DNA of 64,000 bases. It comes from Arthrobacter sp. H-02-3. Its GTDB lineage: Bacteria > Actinomycetota > Actinomycetes > Actinomycetales > Micrococcaceae. The notes below the pieces were generated by a model that worked only from the letters and a program-made list of their open reading frames with translations, did not search any database and was not told the DNA's origin. Below, piece after piece: positions 16,632-25,012 of the stretch. Within the stretch, counting starts at the first letter, position 1. Each line of letters begins with the position of its first letter. The translations under genes and the position numbers were made by a program. The stretch lies in the NCBI RefSeq assembly GCF_003097355.1, contig NZ_PYUI01000020.1, forward strand, positions 1 to 64,000, read 5' to 3'.

Positions 16632-17705
16632 TCACAAAGTAATGCCGTTCTGTTCCAGCCAGGGACGGTTGAACGCTTTGCTCAGGTAGTTGGTTCCAGC
16701 GTCCGGTGCGATGGCGACGATAGTGGATCCTGCGGGGGCAGACCGTGCTGCTTCCAGCGCCGCCGCCACAGCCAAGCCGGAGGACGGGCCCAGAATGAGC
16801 CCCTCTTCTTCGGCAAGGCGATGCACCGTTGAATAGACCCCGTCATTGGATATGCGCACGAAGTGATCCACGACCTCTGGATCGAAAGCAGCCGGCCAGT
16901 CTGGGCGGCCCCAGGTATTGCCGACACCGTCAACCAGGATCTCCCCGGGTTCTCCCCCGCTGTAGACGGAGCCAGCGGGGTCGGCCCCGATCACATTCAC
17001 TGATCCGCGGCTTCGGTCCTTCAGAAACCGCCCCGTTCCGCTGATCGTTCCTCCAGTTCCGATACTGGCCACAAGGTGGGTGACTGCTCCTGATGTCTGC
17101 CTCCAGATTTCCGGACCCGTTGAGGCGTAGTGTGCTCGGGGATTTGCCGGATTGTCGAATTGCTGTGGCCGCCATGAGTCGGGGATGTCCGCCGCCAGCC
17201 GGGCCGCAACGTTTCGGGCGTTGTCGGGAGATTCGACGGGAGCAGTCCAGTCGGTCAAAACTACTTCTGCGTTGAAGCCTCGGAGGAGGGCGAGTTTTTC
17301 TTGGGATGTTGTGTCCCCGGCAACCACGATGACGGGGTGTCCGGTCAGGGCCCCGATAAGTGCCAGCCCGATGCCGGTGTTCCCGGAGGAGCTTTCGACA
17401 ATGGTGGCGCCTGGTTTGAGAGCCCCTGTCCGCTCGGCTTCACGCACCATGCTCAGGGCCGTTCGGTCTTTTACCGATCCTCCTGGGTTCGCGGATTCGA
17501 GTTTTACGTAGACGTCGGACCGCAGGCCTTTTGTCAGCGACTCCAAGCGGACCAGTGGCGTATTCCCAACCAGCTCTATCGTCGACCTTGCATGGACTTT
17601 CGTGGGCGATTCCGCAGGACTCAATATGGCCAATTCGGACCTCTTCTCGTAGTTCGGATCCCGGATTTTTTGACGTTCGGACGACACGAAACTGGGCTGG
17701 AGCAA
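16632..17705 (-). CDS. cysK: Cysteine synthase / cystathionine beta-synthase family PLP enzyme
   Basis: Up to 357 residues. It has the fold-type II PLP pattern: IELVGNTPLVRL, the Schiff-base Lys in GGSVKDRTA, SSSGNTGIGLA and the phosphate-binding IGTGGTISGTGRFLK. It joins sulfide to O-acetylserine (or a related acceptor), so it would capture sulfur released by the monooxygenases. The N-terminus is uncertain: the first ATG gives a 40-residue extension, while TTG codons at residues 25 and 28, close to a GAGG site, would give a length nearer the family norm. Confidence 0.82.
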   Translation of the reverse strand: MLQPSFVSSERQKIRDPNYEKRSELAILSPAESPTKVHARSTIELVGNTPLVRLESLTKGLRSDVYVKLESANPGGSVKDRTALSMVREAERTGALKPGATIVESSSGNTGIGLALIGALTGHPVIVVAGDTTSQEKLALLRGFNAEVVLTDWTAPVESPDNARNVAARLAADIPDSWRPQQFDNPANPRAHYASTGPEIWRQTSGAVTHLVASIGTGGTISGTGRFLKDRSRGSVNVIGADPAGSVYSGGEPGEILVDGVGNTWGRPDWPAAFDPEVVDHFVRISNDGVYSTVHRLAEEEGLILGPSSGLAVAAALEAARSAPAGSTIVAIAPDAGTNYLSKAFNRPWLEQNGITL

Positions 17706-18168
17706 GCTGCAAGCAGATGTGGTTGCCTCCGGCCGGGATCAGTAGCTGGGGGCCCGGTTTCCACCAACCTTGGATTCGGCTCCGGACCGTTGGGGAGCTA
17801 ATCGGATGTAAACCTGACCCTAGATGACCCGGCTCCCGGAGGGAACGCTTGGATTCATGCAGAGTAACTGGGATACACATCGAGTCATTCCGGGTCTCTG
17901 AAGCCCCGGGTATCCTCCCCCAACCGTCCCCGCGGGTCCTCCGGATCGCGGGATTCACCGGCTGAGAGGTCAACATCAGGAGGCCGCAGTTCCCGCGCAG
18001 TACCCATTTGGTTCGGATCCGGACCGGGACCCCGGCGACGTGGAACTCCAGCCAGCTGGTTATGTGGCCACAGTCGCCGGCGCCCAGTCGCGTTCATTCG
18101 AACAAGATGCCCCGAGAACCTAATGACGCAATACGAACTACCGTAACGTCCGATGAAATCAGACCATC
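17706..18168. other. Divergent intergenic region without a recognised gene
   Basis: This 463-bp stretch separates the cysteine synthase gene (minus) from an LLM gene (plus), so it should hold promoters for both. A plus-strand frame ending near 18122 looks coding-like but has no identifiable start or domain. Near 18141 a GTAACGTCCG string resembles the beginning of the hairpin repeat at 702-711. Confidence 0.35.
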
Positions 18169-19497
18169 ATGAGCGGATCAGAGCCGAGTACAGTCAAGCC
18201 CATGCTTCATTTCGGATGGTTTCTAGGCCACGGTTTCGGCGTGCAGGGCTGGGGCACGCCCGGCTACAGCTTGGGCTATGACTGGAAGAAACCGGCGCTG
18301 TACCAGGAAGCTGTACGGGCCTTTGAGCGTTCAGGCTTGGACCTGTTCATCATCGAGGACTCCCTCACCGTCCCGGATACCTATGGCGGCACCGCGCAGG
18401 TATCGCTCGCCCACGCCTCCTTTGCGCCAAAGCACGATCCCTTAGCCCTGGTCCCTTATTTGCTCTCCGCCACCGAGCACCTGGGGATCGTGCCAACTGT
18501 GAGCGCCTCCTTCTATCCGCCCTTCACCGCGGCACGGCTGCTCGCTACCTTGCAGCACTTCTCGAACGGCCAGCTCGGCTGGAACGTGGTGACTTCCGGA
18601 AGCGACCTCGCGGCCCAGAACTACGGTCTGGACCAGCAGATCAAACACGATCTCCGGTACGAGAAGGCCGAGGAATTCGTCGACGTCGTCAGGCGGCTCT
18701 GGCGTAGCTGGGAACCGGACGCGATTCTTGAGGATGCCGACGCCGGCGTCTTTGCCGACCACAACAAGGTCCACCCGATCAACCACAGCGGGGAATTCTT
18801 CAAGGTCCGAGGACCGCTCAACACCGCGCCCTTGCCGGAGGAACCCGTCCTGGTCCAGGCAGGCGCTTCTCCGCGCGGTAAGGCATTCGCCGGGGGCAAC
18901 GCCGACGTCGCAATCGCCCTCGCCCGCGGTGCGGACGGCATGAAGGCTTACCGCGATTCGATCCGTGCGGAGGCAGCTAAGGCCGGCCGCGACCCCGACG
19001 ACGTCAAGGTCCTGTTCGTCCTCAAGCCCACCGTGGTGGGGTCCAAGGCAGAAGCCGAAGAATTGCGTGCCCAGCGCCGCGAACTGACACAGCGCGATAT
19101 CGACAGCCAACTGAACTCCATCTCCTACCTCTCGGTGATCGACTTCAAGCAGTTCGACCTCGACGCACCCCTGCCGGCACTGAGCACCAACAGCAACCAG
19201 GGCACCCTCGAGCACTTCGCCAAGGCGGCCCCGCCAGGATCCACGCTCCGCGAAATCCTGCAGGCCCGCAGCGGTGGTGCGGGCGATAGCATCATCGGCA
19301 CCACCGAGGAAATCGCCGACTATCTCGAAGAAACCGGTGAAGCTGTGGGTGGCGACGGCTTCCTCTTTTCCGGTTTCGTGGACCCGGTCACCGTGCACAG
19401 TGTGTTGGACAAGCTCACCCCGGAACTCCGGCGCCGCGGCCTGTTGAGGAAGAGTTATGGCGACGGGGGTTTCCGCCAAAACCTCCTGGACTTCTGA
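18169..19497 (+). CDS. NtaA/SnaA/DszA-type FMN-dependent monooxygenase, 442 aa
   Basis: Starts at ATG 18169 (an alternative ATG lies 11 codons in, before LHFGWFLGHGFG). The family pattern is complete: GLDLFIIEDS, VSASFYPPFTAARLLATLQHFSNGQ, LGWNVVTS, the NHSGEFFKVRGPLN segment, VLVQAGASPRGKAFA and a C-terminal IIGTTEEIADYL. Length is normal for the group, which includes nitrilotriacetate, dibenzothiophene-sulfone and pristinamycin-type oxygenases. It uses FMNH2 from a separate reductase. The ammonia-lyase-like gene starts two bases after its stop, suggesting a two-gene operon. Confidence 0.88.
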   Translation: MSGSEPSTVKPMLHFGWFLGHGFGVQGWGTPGYSLGYDWKKPALYQEAVRAFERSGLDLFIIEDSLTVPDTYGGTAQVSLAHASFAPKHDPLALVPYLLSATEHLGIVPTVSASFYPPFTAARLLATLQHFSNGQLGWNVVTSGSDLAAQNYGLDQQIKHDLRYEKAEEFVDVVRRLWRSWEPDAILEDADAGVFADHNKVHPINHSGEFFKVRGPLNTAPLPEEPVLVQAGASPRGKAFAGGNADVAIALARGADGMKAYRDSIRAEAAKAGRDPDDVKVLFVLKPTVVGSKAEAEELRAQRRELTQRDIDSQLNSISYLSVIDFKQFDLDAPLPALSTNSNQGTLEHFAKAAPPGSTLREILQARSGGAGDSIIGTTEEIADYLEETGEAVGGDGFLFSGFVDPVTVHSVLDKLTPELRRRGLLRKSYGDGGFRQNLLDF

Positions 19498-19499
19498 CC

Positions 19500-21095
19500 A
19501 TGGCCGCGGGGCCGCACACACTACTGATCGACAGGGCTCACGTCCACGTCCGGCAGGTAGCCGACGCCGCCGTCGATCCCTCGGTCAGGGTAGTCCTGAG
19601 CGGGGAATCACTGGAACTGGTCGGGCGCTCACGGGAAGTGCTGGAACGCGCGGCAGCTTCCGGGGAGCGCGTCTACGGGCTCAACACGTTGCTGGGTTCC
19701 GGCCGCGACACGGCGGTGGAGGACGAGTCTATCCTCGCCTATCAGGTCCAGGTGGTCCGCTATCACGACAGCGGAGTGGGCGAGTTCCTCGATCGCGCCA
19801 ACGTCCGGGCGCTCATCCTCACCCGCCTCATCGGCTTCAGCCGCGGCGGCTCCGGCGTCCGTCAGGAAACAGCCCGTTTCTATGCCGAACTGCTCAACCG
19901 CGATGTTGCCCCGGCCGTCCCGCGCGAAGGCTCGGTGGGGTCATCGGACCTGACCCAGCTTGCCGCCGTCGCGGCCGTTGCAATCGGTGAAGGGCAGGCA
20001 CTCGGCGCGAACGGAGCCTTGATCCCCGGCGCACAAGCCCTCGCCGACGCCGGGCTGGAGCCACTGCGGCTTGGACCCGGGGAAGCCCTCGCGCTCGTCA
20101 GCGCCAATGCCTACTCGATCGGCACCGGTGCCCTGACGCTCAGGCGCCTGAACCGGCTAGCCGAACTAGCCGACGTCGCACTCTCCTTATCGCTCGAAGC
20201 GACCGCGCGGTACGACGGCGGCGGGAACCTGAGCCCGTTTTCTCCCGTCATCCAGGCGGCCAAGGCCGTGGACGGCCAACGCGCATCGGCGGCAGCGGTT
20301 CGACGACTGCTCCACGGCGGATGGCTGGAGGACGTCCGTCCCGAGGTATCCGTGCAGGATCCCCTCTCCTTCCGCGCCGCACCCCAGACACACGGGGCGT
20401 TCCGGGCCGTCGCGGAACAGCTGGAGGCCGCGCTGGACGTGGAGCTCAACGGCCGCGGCGACAATCCGCTAAGCGACGTGGAATCCGGGCGAATGGTATC
20501 GGGCGGGAACTTCCAGCCCATGCAGCTCGCCCTCGCTTTCGAGTCCGCCCGGCTTGCCCTGGCGCACGTGGGTATCTCAAGCGAACGGCGGATTGCCAAG
20601 CTCTACCCGCCCCAGCGCGCCATCCGGCAACGCCACCTTAACCAGGCACGCGACAACCAAGCGCACGACGGCGGCGGGTTCGGCGGCCCCCAAACGCTGG
20701 CATCAGAGGAGCTACCAGGCCTGTTATGGTACTCCGCCGCCAGCCTCTTGGCAGAGTTAAGAGTGCTGGCCGCCCCGGCGACGCTCGGGGCACCCACGTT
20801 GTCTGCCGACGTCGAGGACCACTCAACTCTCGCCCCCCTAGCGCTGCAGCAATTGGAACGTTCCGTGGATGCCGCCATGAAACTGCTGACCATCGAGGCG
20901 CTGACCGCCGCGTACCTGCTCCAGGAAGCTGAAACGGATGATGAAGCTGCGGGGAGGCGACTCGGGAAGGGGACGGGCGCCGTCGTCAGGCACCTCGGGC
21001 CCTTGCTGACTAGACGGCTTCCGGCGTCGGCACTTGTAAAAGACGCGTGGCGCGCCCTGGAAACAGCAATCGACGGGTTAGAAGGGGAATCGTGA
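19500..21095 (+). CDS. Histidine/aromatic ammonia-lyase-like protein with altered active site
   Basis: 531 residues from ATG 19500. It aligns with HAL/PAL throughout: YGLNTLLG (Tyr53 region of Pseudomonas HutH), YHDSGVG (His83), QDPLSFRAAPQTHG, GNFQPMQLAL (Phe329) and VEDHSTLAPL (Glu414). But the MIO-forming Ala-Ser-Gly is not there: GSVGASGDL of the family is GSVGSSDL here (residues 148-150, one residue shorter). Catalytic Tyr280 is Leu289 and Asn195 aligns with Ser. A standard MIO lyase reaction is therefore doubtful. It is probably co-transcribed with the preceding LLM. The reaction is unknown. Confidence 0.75.
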   Translation: MAAGPHTLLIDRAHVHVRQVADAAVDPSVRVVLSGESLELVGRSREVLERAAASGERVYGLNTLLGSGRDTAVEDESILAYQVQVVRYHDSGVGEFLDRANVRALILTRLIGFSRGGSGVRQETARFYAELLNRDVAPAVPREGSVGSSDLTQLAAVAAVAIGEGQALGANGALIPGAQALADAGLEPLRLGPGEALALVSANAYSIGTGALTLRRLNRLAELADVALSLSLEATARYDGGGNLSPFSPVIQAAKAVDGQRASAAAVRRLLHGGWLEDVRPEVSVQDPLSFRAAPQTHGAFRAVAEQLEAALDVELNGRGDNPLSDVESGRMVSGGNFQPMQLALAFESARLALAHVGISSERRIAKLYPPQRAIRQRHLNQARDNQAHDGGGFGGPQTLASEELPGLLWYSAASLLAELRVLAAPATLGAPTLSADVEDHSTLAPLALQQLERSVDAAMKLLTIEALTAAYLLQEAETDDEAAGRRLGKGTGAVVRHLGPLLTRRLPASALVKDAWRALETAIDGLEGES

Positions 21096-21219
21096 GCAAC
21101 ATGACCGGAAGATACGTCCGCAAGGGGGAGGCGGGACTAAACACACAGAAGAATCGTTTTGGTTTGAGGTCTCGGGCCGACTAGCAGCAGCCGCGCGCAC
21201 AATATGTGGTTGGGCTTCT

Positions 21220-21582
21220 TCAGCTCCCGCATCGTGTCCGACACAGCCGTTGCCGGGCCGGCCCCGGGATCTTTACGTTCGGCGAACCGCAGATGTCCTG
21301 AAGTCCTGAGGCGATGTCGTCAGAGATTCTGCGGAGAACTTCGTTGTTATCCTCAAGCTGGCATGAGCGGTCCAGCACGGAGATCGCGATTCTCTTTGCT
21401 TCGGCCCTGACCGTCGCCGTGGCCAGATCGGTGCGCGACTGCTTCGGTCGGGCTTGGCAATCCAGCGCTTCGAACTCGTGACCGAAGCCCGAAATCCTTC
21501 GCAATCTGCGCCGGCGCCGCTCTCGCATGCGGGCCACACCGATAACGTCCCGGCGGAATTCCGCCCCGTAAGCCGTGGGCAT
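21220..21582 (-). pseudogene. IS3-type transposase OrfA remnant
   Basis: From ATG 21582 the frame reads MPTAYGAEFRRDVIGVARMRE and later SCQLEDNNEVLRRISDD, the start and the coiled-coil end of an IS3/IS51-type OrfA. Between them the helix-turn-helix part is scrambled; an AKDFG-type segment appears in a neighbouring frame near 21480. No OrfB, ends or target duplication are visible. It is a decayed insertion sequence between the ammonia-lyase-like gene and the next operon. Confidence 0.5.
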
Positions 21583-21740
21583 TCGTCTAATCGGTCGGAC
21601 GCAACACCGCCGTGCAGAGCCTTTCCCGGCAGCCAGGGGTCTCGCAAGGTCGGTGCACGGGCTGACGCGAACTATCTTGGGCCATACTGCCGGTTCTCCG
21701 CTAATCCTGGGCCCTGGCTTGAGACCATGGCTGAGTGGGT

Positions 21741-22193
21741 TCATTGGTTGGGATCGAAGAGCTGCGACGCTTGGAGGTCCCCCGCCACCGCCCCTGGTAA
21801 TGGAAGGAGCTTTCGTACGTCGTGGAGCCCCGGCCATGCCTTCCAGACCCCGAGGTCATTCGCAACCGCCACGACGAGGCCTCTGCGCTGCTGGTCATCC
21901 TCACCGGACGGGTGTAACTCCCAGCACAGCTCGTTCACGACAGCCAACTGGCGAATGTGCGCACGCATCCCCTCGTGGGCCCAGGCGTTCTTCACCGTCC
22001 TGGACATGGCTGAGCCGGCATCATCCCACCAGCTGCGTGCTAAGGCGTCACTCCACGCGCTTGAACGTGGAGGCCATCCGCGCGCTACGGCGAAGTACTG
22101 TATCAAAGTCCACGCCGCGTATCTCTGTATTTCCGACACATCTCCGGATCTGTGCCTTGCCGCGGCAATGACACGATGCGTGTACTCGTTCAT
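21741..22193 (-). CDS. Hypothetical protein, 150 aa
   Basis: Starts at ATG 22193 with a GGAGGG ribosome binding site 5 bases upstream, which supports real translation. The protein is helical and tryptophan-rich (WTLIQYFAVARGWPP, SWWDDAGSAM, KNAWAHEGMRAHIRQLAVVN), soluble, with no signal or membrane segment. I do not recognise a family. The gene stands alone between an IS3 remnant and a gene-poor stretch, so it may be accessory cargo. Confidence 0.5.
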   Translation of the reverse strand: MNEYTHRVIAAARHRSGDVSEIQRYAAWTLIQYFAVARGWPPRSSAWSDALARSWWDDAGSAMSRTVKNAWAHEGMRAHIRQLAVVNELCWELHPSGEDDQQRRGLVVAVANDLGVWKAWPGLHDVRKLLPLPGAVAGDLQASQLFDPNQ

Positions 22194-22869
22194 GAGGCCC
22201 TCCAACGGCGTGGCTCGGGCGTGAATTCCTGGAATTACCGAGAGTTCAATAGCTTAATGATGACCCAAATCCTAGACAACATTCCGTTGTTAATGGCTGG
22301 GGCGTTCTGTCGGTGAAAACGCGTAATCTCCGTGTCGCAGGCGAGGGAAACTACACGGCGGTTCATCTATGTTTTTCGTCCAGCGGGTGAAGGTGTTTAT
22401 CGTTCGTAAAACGTGTCCAACTCCGTCACCTGTTGCCTGAGGTAGGCGAGCATGACATCGCCGGTCTGTCCCTTGCGCTGCTAGCCTGTACCGACAGGAT
22501 CCAGGTTCAGGGCCTGCGCGAGTTTGCACTGGTAGGCGGAGGACCGGACGCCGCCACCGGTAAGTGAAGCAGGGTTTCGATGCCGGTCGGCCGGCAGAGC
22601 CTCAGATGGAATTCCATGTCGGATTCGATCCGCTCCGCCAGCGACGCCTGATCACGAAAATTGTCATGATGATGGCGCCACGTTGAGCAAAATGAGGTGA
22701 GATGACGGGTCAGGGTCCTTGGGTGACCGACGTTGACGAACCGAGTCACCCGATTGGAAGCAGCTTCCTTCTACCCATAGGCTCCCTGACACCACCACCT
22801 TTTTTAATCAGCACTGTGGGCCACTCGCCATTGGAGATGATGACCCCGTCACGGGAGAGGCAAGAAAAC
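22194..22869. other. Gene-poor stretch before the ATP-grasp gene
   Basis: No complete gene is supported. A plus-strand segment ending at about 22567 (GLSLALLACTDRIQVQGLRE, then FALVGGGPDA) reads like the end of a real protein but has no start or identifiable family. The last 150 bases should hold the promoter and leader of the ATP-grasp gene. Confidence 0.35.
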
Positions 22870-23871
22870 GTGAACAGACCGCGGATTCACATCCTGCATG
22901 AGAACGACGATTGGCTGCCACCGTTCCACGCAGCCCTGGAGGCTGCCGGCCTCCCTTACGTAAACTGGTCCCTGGCCGGGGGGTCCATAGACCTTGCCGC
23001 AGAGCCCCCGGAAGGTGTGTTCTGGTCGCGCCTCAGCGCCTCGGCGCACACCCGGGGCCACGTTTATGCCAAGGAATACGCGCGGGCGCTGTTCCGGTGG
23101 CTTGAGGCCGCCGGGCGCCGTGTGGTTAACGGAAGCAACGTGGTGGAATTCGAGGTCAGCAAGGCCGCGCAGTACGCCGCCTTAGCCGCAGCAGGCTTTG
23201 ACGTGCCCCACACCATTTTCGTCGTGGGTTCCGACGGCCTGAAGTCACGTGCCCGGGAACTCCCGGCTCCGTTCATCACCAAACACAACCAGGGCGGTAA
23301 AGGTCTGGGCGTGCGCCGGTTCGACTCGTACGAGGAGTTTGACACGTACGTCGAGGGTCCCGACTTCGAGGAGCCGACCGACGGAATCACCCTCCTGCAG
23401 GAATATGTCCAGAGCGCCGCGCCTTTCATCACCCGCGCGGAGTTCGTTGGCGGGCAGTTCGTGTACGCAGTGCGCGTCGACACATCCGGCGGATCGTTTG
23501 AGCTCTGCCCGGCCGAAGCCTGCGCCGTCCCCGAACAAGCTTCCCGGCAGGGCCTCGCCCCGGCCACCTGTGACCTTCCGGCCTCCCCGACGGGTGCTGC
23601 CAGTGCTCCGCTGTTCATGAAGCGAAACGACATCACAGCCAGCCATCCACTAATTGTCCGGCTGCGCGACTTTCTCGCTGCCGAGGGCATCGAAGTTGCC
23701 GGTGTCGAATTCTTCGAAACAGTGGATGGCCGGCTGATCCCCTATGACATCAACACGAACACAAACTACAACCCGGACGTCGAATCAGCCACGTCCAACG
23801 CAGGCGCCACGTCGGTGGCTGAATTCCTGGGACGCGAACTGGCTTCCCGCTACACCGCTGTCTCAGCGTGA
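22870..23871 (+). CDS. ATP-grasp (RimK-like) ligase
   Basis: 333 residues from GTG 22870, preceded by GAGAGGCAAG; an in-frame ATG about 12 codons earlier cannot be excluded. ATP-grasp features are visible: FITKHNQGGKGLGVRRF (nucleotide-binding lysine and glycine loop), TLLQEYVQSAAPFITRAEFV, and the Mg-binding VEFFETVDGRLIPYDINTNTNYN near the end. Such enzymes activate a carboxylate with ATP and couple it to an amine or thiol, as in RimK, GshB and peptide ligases. The stop overlaps the next gene (GTGA), so the two products probably act together. Substrates are unknown. Confidence 0.78.
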   Translation: MNRPRIHILHENDDWLPPFHAALEAAGLPYVNWSLAGGSIDLAAEPPEGVFWSRLSASAHTRGHVYAKEYARALFRWLEAAGRRVVNGSNVVEFEVSKAAQYAALAAAGFDVPHTIFVVGSDGLKSRARELPAPFITKHNQGGKGLGVRRFDSYEEFDTYVEGPDFEEPTDGITLLQEYVQSAAPFITRAEFVGGQFVYAVRVDTSGGSFELCPAEACAVPEQASRQGLAPATCDLPASPTGAASAPLFMKRNDITASHPLIVRLRDFLAAEGIEVAGVEFFETVDGRLIPYDINTNTNYNPDVESATSNAGATSVAEFLGRELASRYTAVSA

Positions 23872-24938
23872 GCGTGGCGGGCGCGGACAATCCCGCCGAC
23901 CTACACCCGTTGGTGGCCCGGGTGGCCAGGTTCGCCCAAACTACCCTGAAACCCAGGATGCTGCACACAGACAGCGAGGGTGTTCCGACCGCCATTATCA
24001 GCATGTTGGGAAGGGCGGGCGCCCTGAACCACCTTGCGTCACCGCGGTTCGGCGGGGCCGGCCTTGCCAAGGCGGAGGACCGCCGGGTACACGAGCACCT
24101 TGCGGCAGGTTGTCTGAACACCTGGCTGATCTGGGCCCAGCACGCCTCCATCGCTGCCCGGGTTGAAGCGGCTCTCGAAGGCGCCGATCCTGGTCATGAT
24201 CTCATTGACGGGCTGCTGCGTGGTCGTGTCTTTGCGGGAGCCGCGCTCAGCGATGTACGGCACTATCCCGAGCGCTTCATCGCCGCTGACCGGGCAAAGG
24301 GCGGCTGGCAGTTCCGGGGTACCGTGTCGTGGGCCAGCGGCTGGGGCCTGAACGAGGTCCTCCTCATCGCCGGCGTCGATGCCGTGCGGGAACAGGTGGT
24401 CCTGGCGCTGGTTCCGATCAGCGAACGTTTCACGGCTTCTCCCCTGCACCTTGCCGCCCTGGGCGGAAGCAGGACCTTCAGGGTGGACCTCGACGGCGTG
24501 TTCGTGGAGGACTCGCTTGTCATCAGCATCGAACCCTTAGCGGCCTGGCAGTCAAAGGACGACCAGACCGCAGTTGACGCGAAACCTCATCTGTTTGGAC
24601 TGGCGGCAGCAGTGCTGGAGGAGCTGCGGAACGAACCGCATGCGCTGGCCCGGGACGCCGCCGCAGCCTGGGCGCCCAGGGTCGAGGAGCTCCGTTCCCA
24701 GGCGTACGCCTTGGCGGACGCAGGGGACGCCTCCAATTTTTACGCGGAACGCCTCGGGGTACGGGTGCAGACCGGCGAAGCCCTAAGCACCATCTCGAAG
24801 GCGCTTCTGGTGGCGCGCGCCGGCCGGTCCCTGCAGCGGAACGACTCGGCCCAGTACTACCTGCGCTCTGCTCATTTCCTCCTGGTGCAGGCCCAGACCG
24901 ATGCCGTGAGGGCCGCCCAGCTCGCTAGGCTGGGGTGA
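23868..24938 (+). CDS. Short acyl-CoA-dehydrogenase-like flavoprotein
   Basis: 356 residues from GTG 23868, overlapping the ATP-grasp stop. The acyl-CoA dehydrogenase layout is recognisable but short: N-terminal helices, LNHLASPRFGGAGL, the middle-domain GWQFRGTVSWASGWGLNEVL and a C-terminal helical part (QRNDSAQYYLRSAHFLLVQAQTD). The DszC/SfnB signature LDRHWRN is absent. FAD or FMN oxidation of a ligase product is a reasonable guess. It converges with the 25013 LLM. Confidence 0.7.
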   Translation: MSVAGADNPADLHPLVARVARFAQTTLKPRMLHTDSEGVPTAIISMLGRAGALNHLASPRFGGAGLAKAEDRRVHEHLAAGCLNTWLIWAQHASIAARVEAALEGADPGHDLIDGLLRGRVFAGAALSDVRHYPERFIAADRAKGGWQFRGTVSWASGWGLNEVLLIAGVDAVREQVVLALVPISERFTASPLHLAALGGSRTFRVDLDGVFVEDSLVISIEPLAAWQSKDDQTAVDAKPHLFGLAAAVLEELRNEPHALARDAAAAWAPRVEELRSQAYALADAGDASNFYAERLGVRVQTGEALSTISKALLVARAGRSLQRNDSAQYYLRSAHFLLVQAQTDAVRAAQLARLG

Positions 24939-25012
24939 AAACCCTGCTACGACGGCTGATGTGCGTTCCTGGCCGGTCCAGCCGTGCCGGGGGCAGCTGC
25001 AGGCAACTGCGG

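Noticed and set aside
18442..19521. Minus-strand frame of 359 codons
   Set aside because: It is an exact shadow of the NtaA-type monooxygenase on the plus strand, which has clear family motifs.
19500..21095. Annotation as histidine ammonia-lyase hutH
   Set aside because: The MIO triad, Tyr280 and Asn195 equivalents are missing and no other hut genes are nearby.
22420..22567. Plus-strand fragment ending with a GGGPDAATGK-type sequence
   Set aside because: It looks like the end of a real protein but no start, domain or homologous gene in the window could be found, so it was not listed as a gene.
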